Assembly (NCBI GenBank): GCA_016795545.1
Contig: JAEUGX010000033.1
Location: 62,001 to 126,000 of the forward strand
DNA length: 64,000 bases
Source of the DNA: Opitutaceae bacterium
GTDB lineage: Bacteria; Verrucomicrobiota; Verrucomicrobiia; Opitutales; Opitutaceae
Direction: 5' to 3'
The notes below the pieces were generated by a model. It was not told the DNA's origin and did not search any database. It saw nothing but the letters and a program-made list of their open reading frames with translations. Shown piece by piece: positions 9,250-18,722 of this stretch (its first letter is position 1; the number at the start of each line of letters is the position of its first letter). The position numbers were made by a program, and so were the translations under genes.

Positions 9250-11477
9250 CGCGACGCATCGGACAGCTGGGGCTGGCGCTCCTGCTGGGATCGGGGCTGC
9301 TGGTCACGGCCTACCTGCTCATCAACACGACCTTCATGTTTTACGACGATGAAGGCTACCTGCTGCTGACGTACCGCAACTTCCTCGCGGGAGCCCGGCT
9401 CTACGACGACGTCTTTTCGCAGTACGGACCGTGGCCGTACGTGTACCACCAGCTGGTGACGACGCTCCTGCACGAGCCGCTGACCCACATGCTGGGCCGC
9501 AACCTGACCGCGCTGCACTGGGTCCTCTGCGCCCTGCTCTGCGGCGCGCTGGCCGCGCGGGCCACCGGCCGGACCGTGGCGGGCGTGAGCACCACCCTCA
9601 TCACCTTCGGGCTGCTGTGGCAGATGAATGCGGAACCGTCCCACCCGGGCAGCCTGATCTCGGCCATGCTCGTCACGGCCGCCATCGCGGCCGCGGTCAG
9701 CCACGACCAGGCGCGCTGGACCTGGCTGGGTGTCGCGCTCGGGACCGCGACCGCCCTCCTTGTCCTGACCAAGATCAACGTCGGCCTGCTTTTCGCCGCC
9801 GGCGCCGGCGCCGCCGCGCTCCGCCTGACCGCCTGGCCCGCGCGCTGGACGCGGCCCGCCGGATGCCTGGCGGCCGCCGGGCTGCTGGCCGTGCCGTGGG
9901 GCCTGATGGCGAAGAAGCTCGCGGATCCGTGGGCCCTGGTCTTCGCCGTGCAGTTCACCGCCGCGGCCGCGGGGCTCTGCTGGGTAACCCCGGTGTCCGC
10001 CGCGCGCCGGGTGGTGCCGCCGCGAACCTGGGCGGTAGCGCTGACCGCGTTCGGCCTCACGGTGGCGGCGGTTTGTGCCACCGTCTGGCTCCAAGGCACC
10101 TCGCCGCGAGCGCTGCTGGAGGCCGTGCTGATCAGCCCGCTCCGGCAGCCCGCCAGCTTCATGGTCGGTTTCAGCTGGGTGCCGGCAACGTGGCCGGTGA
10201 CGCTCGCGTGCTGGACGCTGACCGCGTGGACGGGCTGGGAGCTGCGGCGGCGCGGCGAGGTGAGCCCCGCCGGACGGCTCGCGGTCATCGCGGCGCGCAC
10301 CGCGGCGGCCGGCGTGCTGCTGTGGCACATCACGACGTGGCTGACGATCTACGGCGTGGGCCGCTTCATCGTCGTCTGCCTGCCGCTGCTGCCCGTGTTC
10401 CTCGTGCCTCTCCGACGACCGGACGCCGCCCCGGCCGCAGGCGCGGGGATTTCCCCCTGGCTGCCCTACCTCGCCCTGCCGCAGGTCCTGCACGCGTTCC
10501 CGGTCGCCGGCAGCCAGATGGGCTGGGGCACGTTCCTGTTCGTGCCGGTGTTCGCCGCGGGGCTGCACGAGGCGTGGGCGGCGATGCCGGCCGCGGCGGC
10601 CCGCTGGGCCCCGCGCCTCGGCTGGAGCCTGCTGCTGGTCGCGGGCGGCTGGCAGTGGCACCTGCTCGCCGGGAACGGCTACGAGCGCTACCGCACCTCG
10701 AAACCGCTGGACCTGCCCGGGGCCGAGGACATCCGGCTCGACGGCCCCGCGCGGATGACGCTGCGGGTGCTGGCGCTGAACGCCACCGTGCACGCCGACG
10801 TGCTCTTCTCCCGTCCGGGCATGTTCAGCTACAACCAGTGGAGCGGCGTGCCCACCCCTACCCTGCAGAACGCCACGCACTGGTTCTGGCTGCTCGGCGA
10901 GCCGGCCCAGCGCGCCATCATCTCCCGGCTGCAGCAGACGCCGCGCAGCGCGATCATCACCAACCAGGGGCTCGACGACTTCCTCGAGACCATCAAGGTG
11001 CCGACCCGCAGCCCGCTGCAGGACTACATCCGCGAGCATTATCGTCCCCTCTTTGATCCCGCCGGCGTGCCGCTGAAGGATTTCCATTTCCTCGTGCCGC
11101 GCGGCTCGCGCGCGGTGCCTTTCGGGCGCCTGGACATCCTCGGCCGCGACGACGCCGCTACCGGCGGGCCGGTGCTGATCCGGACCAACATCGCGCTCGA
11201 CGGCCGGCCCGCGGCGGTCCGCCTGGAGCACACCTACGCGCCGTGGAAGGTCCTGGCCGACTACACCGCCGCGGGCGCGCGTGTCTACCTTGAGCCGATC
11301 ACCTCGCAGGGCGATACCGCCGGCCCTCCGATCCAGCTGCCGACCCGCACGCCGCTCCGCGGCCTGTTCCGCCTGTCGGTCTTCGCCGCCGAGATGCCGA
11401 AATCGAGCCTGCCCCAGAGCCTCGTGCTCACGGTGATTGGCGCCGAAGGCGGCGTGTTGAGCGAGTCGATCCTCTAG
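9246..11477 (+). CDS. Large GT-C-like membrane protein, putative lipid-linked sugar transferase
   Basis: 743 residues with about 11 membrane helices in the first 470, then a soluble C-terminal domain of about 250. After helix 1 comes an acidic loop (FMFYDDEGYLLL, then LYDDVFSQYGPWPY). This is the position of the catalytic Asp/Glu in GT-C enzymes such as the GT39 and ArnT families. It is coupled by an ATGA overlap to a GtrB-like GT2 that could supply its polyprenyl-phosphate-sugar donor. No exact family is recognised. The C-terminal part (from about residue 480) looks like a periplasmic beta domain. It converges with the methyltransferase at 11474, the two ends overlapping by 4 bases. Confidence 0.7.
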   Translation: MTRRIGQLGLALLLGSGLLVTAYLLINTTFMFYDDEGYLLLTYRNFLAGARLYDDVFSQYGPWPYVYHQLVTTLLHEPLTHMLGRNLTALHWVLCALLCGALAARATGRTVAGVSTTLITFGLLWQMNAEPSHPGSLISAMLVTAAIAAAVSHDQARWTWLGVALGTATALLVLTKINVGLLFAAGAGAAALRLTAWPARWTRPAGCLAAAGLLAVPWGLMAKKLADPWALVFAVQFTAAAAGLCWVTPVSAARRVVPPRTWAVALTAFGLTVAAVCATVWLQGTSPRALLEAVLISPLRQPASFMVGFSWVPATWPVTLACWTLTAWTGWELRRRGEVSPAGRLAVIAARTAAAGVLLWHITTWLTIYGVGRFIVVCLPLLPVFLVPLRRPDAAPAAGAGISPWLPYLALPQVLHAFPVAGSQMGWGTFLFVPVFAAGLHEAWAAMPAAAARWAPRLGWSLLLVAGGWQWHLLAGNGYERYRTSKPLDLPGAEDIRLDGPARMTLRVLALNATVHADVLFSRPGMFSYNQWSGVPTPTLQNATHWFWLLGEPAQRAIISRLQQTPRSAIITNQGLDDFLETIKVPTRSPLQDYIREHYRPLFDPAGVPLKDFHFLVPRGSRAVPFGRLDILGRDDAATGGPVLIRTNIALDGRPAAVRLEHTYAPWKVLADYTAAGARVYLEPITSQGDTAGPPIQLPTRTPLRGLFRLSVFAAEMPKSSLPQSLVLTVIGAEGGVLSESIL

Positions 11478-12220
11478 CCGCCCGCACCGCGCTTGCGGGC
11501 GACCAGCAGCAGACTGACGCCGAAGGGCATCGGGAGCCGCCAGAACGCCTGCCGGACGAAGAGCCCGCGCAGGAGCGCGTTCAGCGGCGGCGGCGGCATC
11601 CGGTCCTCCGGGCGCTTCTCCCCGGGCGCCATCGGGAACCAGCGGCGCCACCTCCGCGCCAGCCAGGCGGCGGGGTAGATGAACGCGTTGGTGTAGTTGA
11701 CGTGGAGGATCTCCCACTGCTCGGCGGGAAACAGTCCGGCCAGCTGCCGGCGGGAGTAGCGACGGTAGTGGTGCAGCGCCACGTCCCAGTCGCTCCACAG
11801 CGCCATGCCGGCCGGCACCGTCACCACGGCGACGCCGCCGGGCTTGAGCAGCCGATGGAAACCCGCGACCACCGCCCGGTCGTCAGGCGTGTGCTCCAGG
11901 ACGTCCAGCGCCGTCGTGTACTCCAGCGAGCCGTCAGGCAGCGGCACGCGGTCGCCGGCTAGGCTCAGGATCTGTTCGGCGCGGAAGCGGCGGCGGAGCA
12001 GGCGGAGCGCCTCCTCGTGATCGTCCAGCACCAGCACCCGGCAGCGCCCCTCCATTTCCTGCGCGAACCGCCCCGTGCCCGCGCCGCAGTCGAGCAGCAG
12101 GTCGTCGCGCCGCGGCGGCCGCACCCGCTCGATCCAGCCCCACACGATGTCGCGCTTGCCCGCGTAATACCAGTGGGCCTGCTCCAGTCGTTCCAGATTG
12201 TCGTATTCCGCGGCATTCAT
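11474..12220 (-). CDS. Class I SAM-dependent methyltransferase
   Basis: 248 residues. LLLDCGAGTGRFAQEM is motif I, VLVLDDHEEALRLL the ribose-binding strand, and TTALDVLEHTPDDRAVVAGF with LLKPGGVAVVTVP complete a Methyltransf_11-like core. WSDWDVALHHYRRYSRRQL after it is common in surface-glycan methyltransferases. The C-terminal 70 residues are basic and hydrophobic (YPAAWLARRWRRWFP) and may touch the membrane. The ATG at 12220 was chosen over the longer frame because it precedes EYDNLERLEQAHWYY, a usual N-terminus. It is divergent from the GT-C gene that starts near 12259. Confidence 0.83.
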   Translation of the reverse strand: MNAAEYDNLERLEQAHWYYAGKRDIVWGWIERVRPPRRDDLLLDCGAGTGRFAQEMEGRCRVLVLDDHEEALRLLRRRFRAEQILSLAGDRVPLPDGSLEYTTALDVLEHTPDDRAVVAGFHRLLKPGGVAVVTVPAGMALWSDWDVALHHYRRYSRRQLAGLFPAEQWEILHVNYTNAFIYPAAWLARRWRRWFPMAPGEKRPEDRMPPPPLNALLRGLFVRQAFWRLPMPFGVSLLLVARKRGAGG

Positions 12221-12258
12221 GCAGGGATGAGCTTCGAATCGCTGCGAGGTTGTGTGCC

Positions 12259-14388
12259 GTGTCCGGACCTGTCCATACTGGTTATCGCCATCCGACGAAA
12301 TTGAGCTCGCCTTTACCGCCTCCCTCTCCGCCGCGTCCTCCGCCCGCCTCCGGCCTCGTGCTCGGTCTCGCCTTGCTGCTGGCACTGGGACACGCTTGGC
12401 TCGCGACCTGGTCCATGCGGGAGAAATCGACCACGGCCGACGAGCTGGCGCATGTCACCGGCGGCTACACCTTCAACCACTGGCACGACTACCGCCTGCA
12501 CCCCGAGAACGGCATCCTCCCGCAGCGCTGGGAGGCACTGCCCGCGACGCTCGCCGGCGCCCGGTACCCGGCACAGGACGACGACTGGAGCCGGTCCGAC
12601 GTGTGGCGCCTCGGCCACCGGTTTTTCTACGAGAGCGGAAACGACCACGAGCGGATGCTCTTTGCCGCGCGCGCGATGAACGCGCTGTTCGGCGCGGCGA
12701 CGACCCTGCTCGTCTTTTTCTGGTCACGGCGCCACTGGGGCCTCGCCGGGGCCGTGGTTTCAGGCCTCCTGTGCGCGCTGTGCCCGACCATGCTGGCGCA
12801 CAGCGGCCTGGCGACCTCGGACATGGCGATGACCTTCTTCCTGCTGGCCGCGCTCGCCGCCTACTGGCGCCACCTGCACGACCCGGGCTGGCGCGCGCTG
12901 GCGCTCAGCGCCGCGCTGTTCGGCGGGGCGGCCGTGGCCAAGCACACTTCGGTGCTGCTGTTGCCGATGGCCGGGCTGCTGATCCTGGCGCGCCTGCTCG
13001 AGGGCGGGCCCCTGCGGCTCGGGAGCTGGACCGCCTCCTCGTGGCCGGCCCGGCTCGCTGTGCTCGGGTGCTCGCTCGCCGCGCACGGGGCCGCCGTGGC
13101 CCTCGCCATCTGGGCATTCTTCGGGTTCCGTTATGCCGCGTTCAACCCGGAGCTGCCCGGCGGGGTGTTCGTATATCCCTGGGAACTGATGCTGTCATTT
13201 GGCGGGCTCAAGGCGCGGGTGATCGAGTTCTGCCGGTCGTGGCAGCTGCTGCCGGAAGGTTACCTGTATGGCCTCGCCTTCGTGCTCAAGCACGCCGAGG
13301 CCCGCGGGGCGTTCCTGGATGGCGAATACAGCATCTACGGGTGGGTCAGTTTCTTTCCGAAGGCCTTCCTCTACAAGACCCCGTTGTCGCTGCTGGCCGC
13401 GGTGGCGGCCAGCGCCGGGATCGTCGCACTGCGTCTCCGGACCTCCGCCCGGCCCGACCGGCACGCGGGGCTGCTTCGCGCCGCGCCGCTGCTCGTCCTG
13501 TTCGCGGTCTATTGGGCCTTCTCGCTCGCCAGCCACCTGAACATCGGCCACCGCCACATCCTGCCGACCTACCCGGTGCTCTATGTCTTCTGCGGGGCCC
13601 TGGGCTGGTGGGCGGCACAGGCCTGCACCGGGCCCCGGAGCCGGGCGGTGCCCGGGGTGGTATCGGTCGTCGCCCTCCTCGGATTGCACGCGCTCACCGC
13701 CGCGCGCATCTACCCGCACTACCTGGCGTACTTCAACCCGCTGGCGGGCGGGCCCGCCCAGGGTTACCGGCACCTGGTCGACAGCTCCCTCGACTGGGGC
13801 CAGGACCTGCCCGGGCTGCAGCGGTGGCTGGCCGCCCATCGGCAACCCGGGGAACGCCTCCATCTCTCGTATTTCGGCGGCAGCGAACCGGATTTCTACG
13901 GGATCGAGGCGGTGCGCCTGCCGATGCTCCCGACGTTCGGGCGCGCGCGGCCGTGGTACTGGTGCGAGCCCGGGCTCTATGCCATCAGTGCCACGATGCT
14001 GCAGCACGTCTATGCCGCCCAGCGCGGCCCCTGGACCGCCGAGAACGAGCGCACGTACCAGGAGCTGCGGAGAAACGACGCCCATTTCCGGGCGCTGCGC
14101 GCCGATCCCGACGGACGTCCCGAGCTCATCGCGGAAATCAGCCCCCCGCAATGGCAGGCGGCCTGGAACCTGTACGAGTCGCTGCGCTTCAGCCGGCTCT
14201 GCCATTACCTGCGCGCCCGGCAGCCGGATGCCATGATCGGCTATTCCATCCTCGTTTTCCGGCTGACCCGGGAAGAAATCGATGACGCCCTGCACGGTCC
14301 GGTCAGTCGACTGGAGGCCGCGATCACGCGCGCGCTCGCGGCGCGGGATCCCGCCGGGTCCCGCCCGCCCGCCGTCACTCCGCCATGA
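12259..14388 (+). CDS. GT39/PMT-like membrane glycosyltransferase, first of a tandem pair
   Basis: About 709 residues with 9 to 11 membrane helices. After helix 1 it has the acidic loop STTADELAHVTGGYTF and then HPENGILPQRW, typical of phospholipid-carrier-dependent GT-C enzymes. The C-terminal domain has GYRHLVDSSLDWGQDLPGLQ. These enzymes take a sugar from polyprenyl phosphate on the outer face of the inner membrane. The start is uncertain because there is no ATG. GTG at 12259 is chosen since GAGG lies 9 bases before it; TTG at 12250 or 12300 is also possible. It is paralogous over its whole length to the next gene, which overlaps it by 4 bases. Confidence 0.8.
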   Translation: MSGPVHTGYRHPTKLSSPLPPPSPPRPPPASGLVLGLALLLALGHAWLATWSMREKSTTADELAHVTGGYTFNHWHDYRLHPENGILPQRWEALPATLAGARYPAQDDDWSRSDVWRLGHRFFYESGNDHERMLFAARAMNALFGAATTLLVFFWSRRHWGLAGAVVSGLLCALCPTMLAHSGLATSDMAMTFFLLAALAAYWRHLHDPGWRALALSAALFGGAAVAKHTSVLLLPMAGLLILARLLEGGPLRLGSWTASSWPARLAVLGCSLAAHGAAVALAIWAFFGFRYAAFNPELPGGVFVYPWELMLSFGGLKARVIEFCRSWQLLPEGYLYGLAFVLKHAEARGAFLDGEYSIYGWVSFFPKAFLYKTPLSLLAAVAASAGIVALRLRTSARPDRHAGLLRAAPLLVLFAVYWAFSLASHLNIGHRHILPTYPVLYVFCGALGWWAAQACTGPRSRAVPGVVSVVALLGLHALTAARIYPHYLAYFNPLAGGPAQGYRHLVDSSLDWGQDLPGLQRWLAAHRQPGERLHLSYFGGSEPDFYGIEAVRLPMLPTFGRARPWYWCEPGLYAISATMLQHVYAAQRGPWTAENERTYQELRRNDAHFRALRADPDGRPELIAEISPPQWQAAWNLYESLRFSRLCHYLRARQPDAMIGYSILVFRLTREEIDDALHGPVSRLEAAITRALAARDPAGSRPPAVTPP

Positions 14389-16430
14389 AGCCGCCCACCC
14401 GCCCCGCCCTTCCCTCCTGGAGCATCTGGGTCCTCGTGTTCGGCCTGCTCGGGCTCAACTACGCGCTGGCCATCGGCAGCAAACGAAACCACAGCACGAC
14501 CTCGGACGAAATCGCCCACCTTACCGCCGGCTACGCCTACTGGCGGCTGGGCGACTACCGGATGCATCCGGAAAACGGCAACCTGCCGCAACGCTGGGCC
14601 GCCCTGCCGGCCGTGCTGGCGGGCGCGAAGCCGCCTTCCGTCGAATCGGAGGCGTGGCGCAAGTCGGACATCTGGATGTTCGGCCACGAGTTCTTCTACG
14701 GGATCGGCAACGACCACGAGCGGTGGCTGCTGGCGGGCCGGGCCATGATCGGGCTCTTTCTGGCGGGCACGGGCTTGCTGGCCTTTCTCTGGTCACGACG
14801 CCTGTGGGGCACGACCGGCGCGCTGGTGACGCTCGGCTTTTATGCCTTCTGCCCCAACTTCCTCGCGCACGGCGCGCTGATCACGTCGGACATGTGCATG
14901 GTGTTCTTTTTTCTCGCCACGGTCGGGGCGTACTGGCGGCACCTGCACACGGGGACTTGGACCTCCGGGGCCGTGAGCGCCGGCGTGTTCGGGCTGGCCT
15001 GCGTGGCGAAGTTCTCTGCGGCGCTGATCCTGCCCATGATGGTGATCATGGCCGCCGCGCGCGCCTGTCACCCGGAACCGCTGCGGCTGGGCGGCCGCGT
15101 CTACCACGGCCGCGGGGCCAAGTTCGGCGCGCTCGCCGCCTCGACCCTCGTCCAGGGCCTGGTGGCGATGGCCGTGATCTGGATCTTCTACGGGTTGCGT
15201 TACTCGGCCTTCAATCCCGAGCTGCCGGCGGCGGAGAACTTCAGCCGGCCGTGGGATTGGATCTGCGGCCGCATCGGTTTCCAGGGCGACGTCGTCAACG
15301 CCATGGCCGCAGGCCGGCTGCTTCCACAGGGATACCTTTACGGCTATGCCTACACGATCGAGTCCTGCATCACCCGTGGATCCTTCCTCGACGGCGCCTA
15401 CAGCGACTTCGGCTGGATCAGTTTTTTTCCGAAGGCCTTCCTGTACAAAACCCCCGATGCGCTGCTCCTGGTCCTGGCCCTGGGCCTCGCCCTGGCGGCA
15501 GTCCGCATCGTCCGCCAGCCACCGCCGCGCCTCGCCGCGTTCGGCCCGCAGCTGTACCAGCTCACACCGCTGCTGACCCTGTTCATCGTGTACTGGGCGT
15601 TCTCGCTCTCGACGAACCTCAACATCGGCCACCGGCACATCCTGCCGACCTACCCGGTACTCTTTATCCTCCTCGGCGGCCTGGGCTGGCTCTTGACCCA
15701 GGATCGGATGCAGCGGCCCACTGGCCGCCTGGCGCTAGCGGGCCTGACGGGCGGACTCTGGCTCTGGTTCGCGGCGGACACGGTGCGCGCCTATCCCCAC
15801 TACCTCGCCTATTTCAACCGGGTTTCCGGCGGACCCGAGAACGGCTACCGGCACCTGGTCGACAGCTCCCTGGACTGGGGCCAGGACCTGCCGACGCTGA
15901 AGCAGTGGCTCGACGCGAATCAGCGGCCCGGCGAGCCCGTGTACCTGGCCTACTTCGGCACCAGCAAGCCGGCCTTCTACGGCATCAACGCCACCCGCAT
16001 GCCGACGCTGCACGAGTTTAACGAGATCACCCCGTGGTACTGGCCCGAGCCCGGCCTCTACGCCCTCAGCGCGACGATGCTGCAGCACGTGTACCTGCCC
16101 TATCGCGGCCCTTGGACCCCGGCGCGCGAACAAGAATACCAGCTGCTGCGCCGGCTCGATCCCTATTTCCGCGCCCTCAAGGCGGACCCCTACGGCCATC
16201 CGGATTTACTGCGGGAAATCACCCCGCTCGGGTGGTCGGCCAAGTGGTATCAGTATGAGCAGCTGCGTTTCGCGCGCCTCTGCCAGTATCTGCGCGCCCG
16301 GCGGCCCGACGCGATGGCCGGATACTCGATCCTCATTTACCGGCTCACGCAGGAAGAGGTCGACGCCGCCCTCAACGGACCGGCCAGCCGCCTGGAATCG
16401 GCGATCGCGCAGGCCCTCGCGGCCCCCTGA
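14385..16430 (+). CDS. GT39/PMT-like membrane glycosyltransferase, second of a tandem pair
   Basis: 681 residues, a tandem paralogue of the gene before it. Shared blocks include TTSDEIAHLTAGYAYW, MHPENGNLPQRWAALPA, GSFLDGAYSDFGWISFFPKA, LNIGHRHILPTYPVL, HLVDSSLDWGQDLP and a matching C-terminal end (RPDAMAGYSILIYRLTQEEV). The Asp-Glu pair after helix 1 is the expected catalytic site of a GT-C enzyme using a polyprenyl-phosphate donor. Start and upstream stop share ATGA, so translation is coupled. Conservation of both copies with active-site residues suggests two different linkages rather than decay of one copy. Confidence 0.82.
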   Translation: MKPPTRPALPSWSIWVLVFGLLGLNYALAIGSKRNHSTTSDEIAHLTAGYAYWRLGDYRMHPENGNLPQRWAALPAVLAGAKPPSVESEAWRKSDIWMFGHEFFYGIGNDHERWLLAGRAMIGLFLAGTGLLAFLWSRRLWGTTGALVTLGFYAFCPNFLAHGALITSDMCMVFFFLATVGAYWRHLHTGTWTSGAVSAGVFGLACVAKFSAALILPMMVIMAAARACHPEPLRLGGRVYHGRGAKFGALAASTLVQGLVAMAVIWIFYGLRYSAFNPELPAAENFSRPWDWICGRIGFQGDVVNAMAAGRLLPQGYLYGYAYTIESCITRGSFLDGAYSDFGWISFFPKAFLYKTPDALLLVLALGLALAAVRIVRQPPPRLAAFGPQLYQLTPLLTLFIVYWAFSLSTNLNIGHRHILPTYPVLFILLGGLGWLLTQDRMQRPTGRLALAGLTGGLWLWFAADTVRAYPHYLAYFNRVSGGPENGYRHLVDSSLDWGQDLPTLKQWLDANQRPGEPVYLAYFGTSKPAFYGINATRMPTLHEFNEITPWYWPEPGLYALSATMLQHVYLPYRGPWTPAREQEYQLLRRLDPYFRALKADPYGHPDLLREITPLGWSAKWYQYEQLRFARLCQYLRARRPDAMAGYSILIYRLTQEEVDAALNGPASRLESAIAQALAAP

Positions 16431-16445
16431 GTCGGCGGGCCGGAT

Positions 16446-16461
16446 GTGCCGGACGCGGCAC
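16446..16461. terminator. Short GC hairpin between convergent genes
   Basis: GTGCCG, a four-base loop, then CGGCAC, placed exactly between the convergent ends at 16430 and 16464. There is no T-run on either side, so it would be at best a weak two-way terminator. Confidence 0.3.
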
Positions 16462-16463
16462 GC

Positions 16464-18710
16464 TCACCACGATAATCGCGGCCCCACTCCGCCGGTCGCG
16501 GGCGTCCGCGGCTCGAGCCGAACCTGCACCTCGGAAACCAGGCCGGGCGAAAGTTTCAGGTCCAATCCGGCCTCGCCCCCCGCCCACTCGATCCGCCGCA
16601 CCTCCGCGGGCGTCGTCACCTCGCACCGCCAGGCCTCGCCCGCACCGGATTCCAGCCGCAGCCGAACCCGGCCTTCGTCGTCGGGCCGGATGAGCATTTC
16701 GTGCCGCGTCACGCCGGCCTCGGTTCGGGCCAGGTTGCGGTAGACGATGGCCGCCGCGGCCTCGCCCTCCGCGGGAAGACGGTACGCCGCGAGGCTGAAC
16801 GGACTCGCGGGATCGCCGGCGAAGAGCCACGTCCGACCGATCACCCGGCCTTCCGCGCCGAGGAAACGGCCCGCGGGCACGATCAGCCAGCCGCCGCCGG
16901 CGGCCTTGACCGCGGCCTCCGCGGTGGTCCCGGCGAGGGCCGACTCCGTCACCGGCTGAACCAAGCGCTGCCCGCCGGTGCGGTAGAATGCGGCCAGCGG
17001 GCGATTGAACGGCAGGGCCAGGTGCAGGGTGTCCCCGGCGGATCCGAGCGTCCGGCTCCACTCGCGCCAGTGCGCATACACATAATAACCGCGGGACCGC
17101 TCGGGCTGCACCACGGCGCGCCAGCCGGCCTGGTGGGTGTCTGCCAGCACCAGCCACGCGGTCGCGACGGCGCCCGAACCGGCCAGGAACCACCCCACGC
17201 GCCGCAGCCGCTGCGGCCAGCCTTGCAGGCCCCACGCAGCGACCACCGCCATCCACGGGGTCACGAGGATGAAATAGCGGAAGCCATAGGGGTGCCACTG
17301 CTGCATGGCGTGGAAGAACAGCGCGAACAGCACGACGCCGGCGGCTCCGCGGCGAATCTCCGGCGCGCCCGCGCGGGCGCCCGGCCGGCAGGCGGCAAGC
17401 GCGCCGAGCCCGAACAGCAGCGGCAGGACCAGGCCGAATGTGGTCGAGTCGGCGTCGGGCTCCGCCCGGTCGATGATCGTGCGCAGGGTCTCCCGGCGGT
17501 TGAGCCGCTCGTAGCTGAACGCATCCTCCGTCGGCAGGCACGCCGCCAGCGAGCGACCTGCCGCCCGCGCGGCGGCGCGCAGCCCGGGCGGCTGCGAATT
17601 GGGATCGAACAGCTGCACGGCCGACGTGGCCAGATTGAGCGCGAGCTTGCCCGGCAGCTGTCCGGCCGACGACTGGTGATGCATCGCGACAAAATCCGGC
17701 GGCCCGAGCGGGCCGCCGAAGCTGCGCAGGTTCCGCACAAAACCGGGAGCGGCGAAGACACCCGCGGAGAGCGCCGCGGCCGCCAGCGTGACGGACCAGG
17801 CCACCCGCGGCAGACGGCGGGTGCGACCCACCCACCAGGCCCACAGCAGCAGGGTGGGCCCGAGATAGAAGACCGTGCCCTTGGCGCCCAGCGCCAGCCC
17901 GCCGCCGAGGCCCGCCACCCCGGAGCCCTGCCCGCGGCGCGCCGCCGACTCCCACAGGAAAAGCGACGCCGCGAGCACGCCGGCGGTCACCAGGTCGGTA
18001 TGGACCGTGGTGAATTGCGGCGCAACATTGGCGGCGCCCGCCGCCAGCAGGGATGCGCCCAGCGCCGACGGGCGGCCGAGCCCGGCCTGACGGCCGAATC
18101 CCGCCGTGGCCAGCAGCAGCAACACGCCGCCGGCCCACTGCGCCAGCGCGGCGCCGCGGAAGCCGGCGGAAGTGCCGCTCACCAGCCACGTCATCACCAG
18201 ATCGGGCACCACCGGCATGTAATTCTGCCGCGGATCGTTCGTGGGAAAATGCGCGGTGTTCCCCTCCTGCAGCCAGTGCCCGATCCGGGATAACCGGTAG
18301 GTCAGCGCATCATAGACGACCGGCTCGGCCGCCGCCGCCAGCAGGAGCGTGACGGCCAGAAATCCTGCCAGGAGGACCGAAAGTCCGGCCGTGAAACGAT
18401 CGCTCCGCAGCGCCCGCCAGACGTCGGCCACCAGGGCCCGCCAGGCCCGGGCATCCTCGGCCAGCCGCGAACGCCTCAGGATCAGGCACGGGCCGAGCGC
18501 CGCCGCATGCGCCACGGCGAAGCCCGCGGGGCCGAGTCCGCCGACCGCGCCGAGTCCGGTCCCGATGGCCGCCACCACGGCAAAGCCCGCCAGACCCCAG
18601 CCGAGCAGGTTCTCGATCCTGCCCTCCGCCGGCGCGCCCAGCGACCGCCAGACCAGCCACGCCACGACGAGGGAGGACAGCAGTTCGAGGATGAGCAGCA
18701 GGAGATGCAC
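16464..18710 (-). CDS. GT-C-like membrane glycosyltransferase
   Basis: 748 residues with about 12 hydrophobic segments in the first 480. After the third helix it carries VVYDALTYRLSRIGHWLQEG followed by HFPTNDPRQNYMP, the acidic-loop signature seen in GT39-like bacterial membrane glycosyltransferases. The last 200 residues are soluble and look like a beta-rich periplasmic domain. It is the final gene of the minus-strand operon that begins at 28015 and sits 12 bases after its upstream neighbour. The first ATG, at 18710, is followed directly by helix 1 (MHLLLLILELLSSLVVAWLV). Donor and acceptor cannot be named. Confidence 0.75.
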   Translation of the reverse strand: MHLLLLILELLSSLVVAWLVWRSLGAPAEGRIENLLGWGLAGFAVVAAIGTGLGAVGGLGPAGFAVAHAAALGPCLILRRSRLAEDARAWRALVADVWRALRSDRFTAGLSVLLAGFLAVTLLLAAAAEPVVYDALTYRLSRIGHWLQEGNTAHFPTNDPRQNYMPVVPDLVMTWLVSGTSAGFRGAALAQWAGGVLLLLATAGFGRQAGLGRPSALGASLLAAGAANVAPQFTTVHTDLVTAGVLAASLFLWESAARRGQGSGVAGLGGGLALGAKGTVFYLGPTLLLWAWWVGRTRRLPRVAWSVTLAAAALSAGVFAAPGFVRNLRSFGGPLGPPDFVAMHHQSSAGQLPGKLALNLATSAVQLFDPNSQPPGLRAAARAAGRSLAACLPTEDAFSYERLNRRETLRTIIDRAEPDADSTTFGLVLPLLFGLGALAACRPGARAGAPEIRRGAAGVVLFALFFHAMQQWHPYGFRYFILVTPWMAVVAAWGLQGWPQRLRRVGWFLAGSGAVATAWLVLADTHQAGWRAVVQPERSRGYYVYAHWREWSRTLGSAGDTLHLALPFNRPLAAFYRTGGQRLVQPVTESALAGTTAEAAVKAAGGGWLIVPAGRFLGAEGRVIGRTWLFAGDPASPFSLAAYRLPAEGEAAAAIVYRNLARTEAGVTRHEMLIRPDDEGRVRLRLESGAGEAWRCEVTTPAEVRRIEWAGGEAGLDLKLSPGLVSEVQVRLEPRTPATGGVGPRLSW

Positions 18711-18722
18711 GCAACCAGGACC

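Noticed and set aside
9216..11798. An 860-codon open frame on the minus strand
   Set aside because: It is antisense to the GT-C membrane protein at 9246, which has helices and a sensible start. The frame is full of Arg, Gln and Pro.
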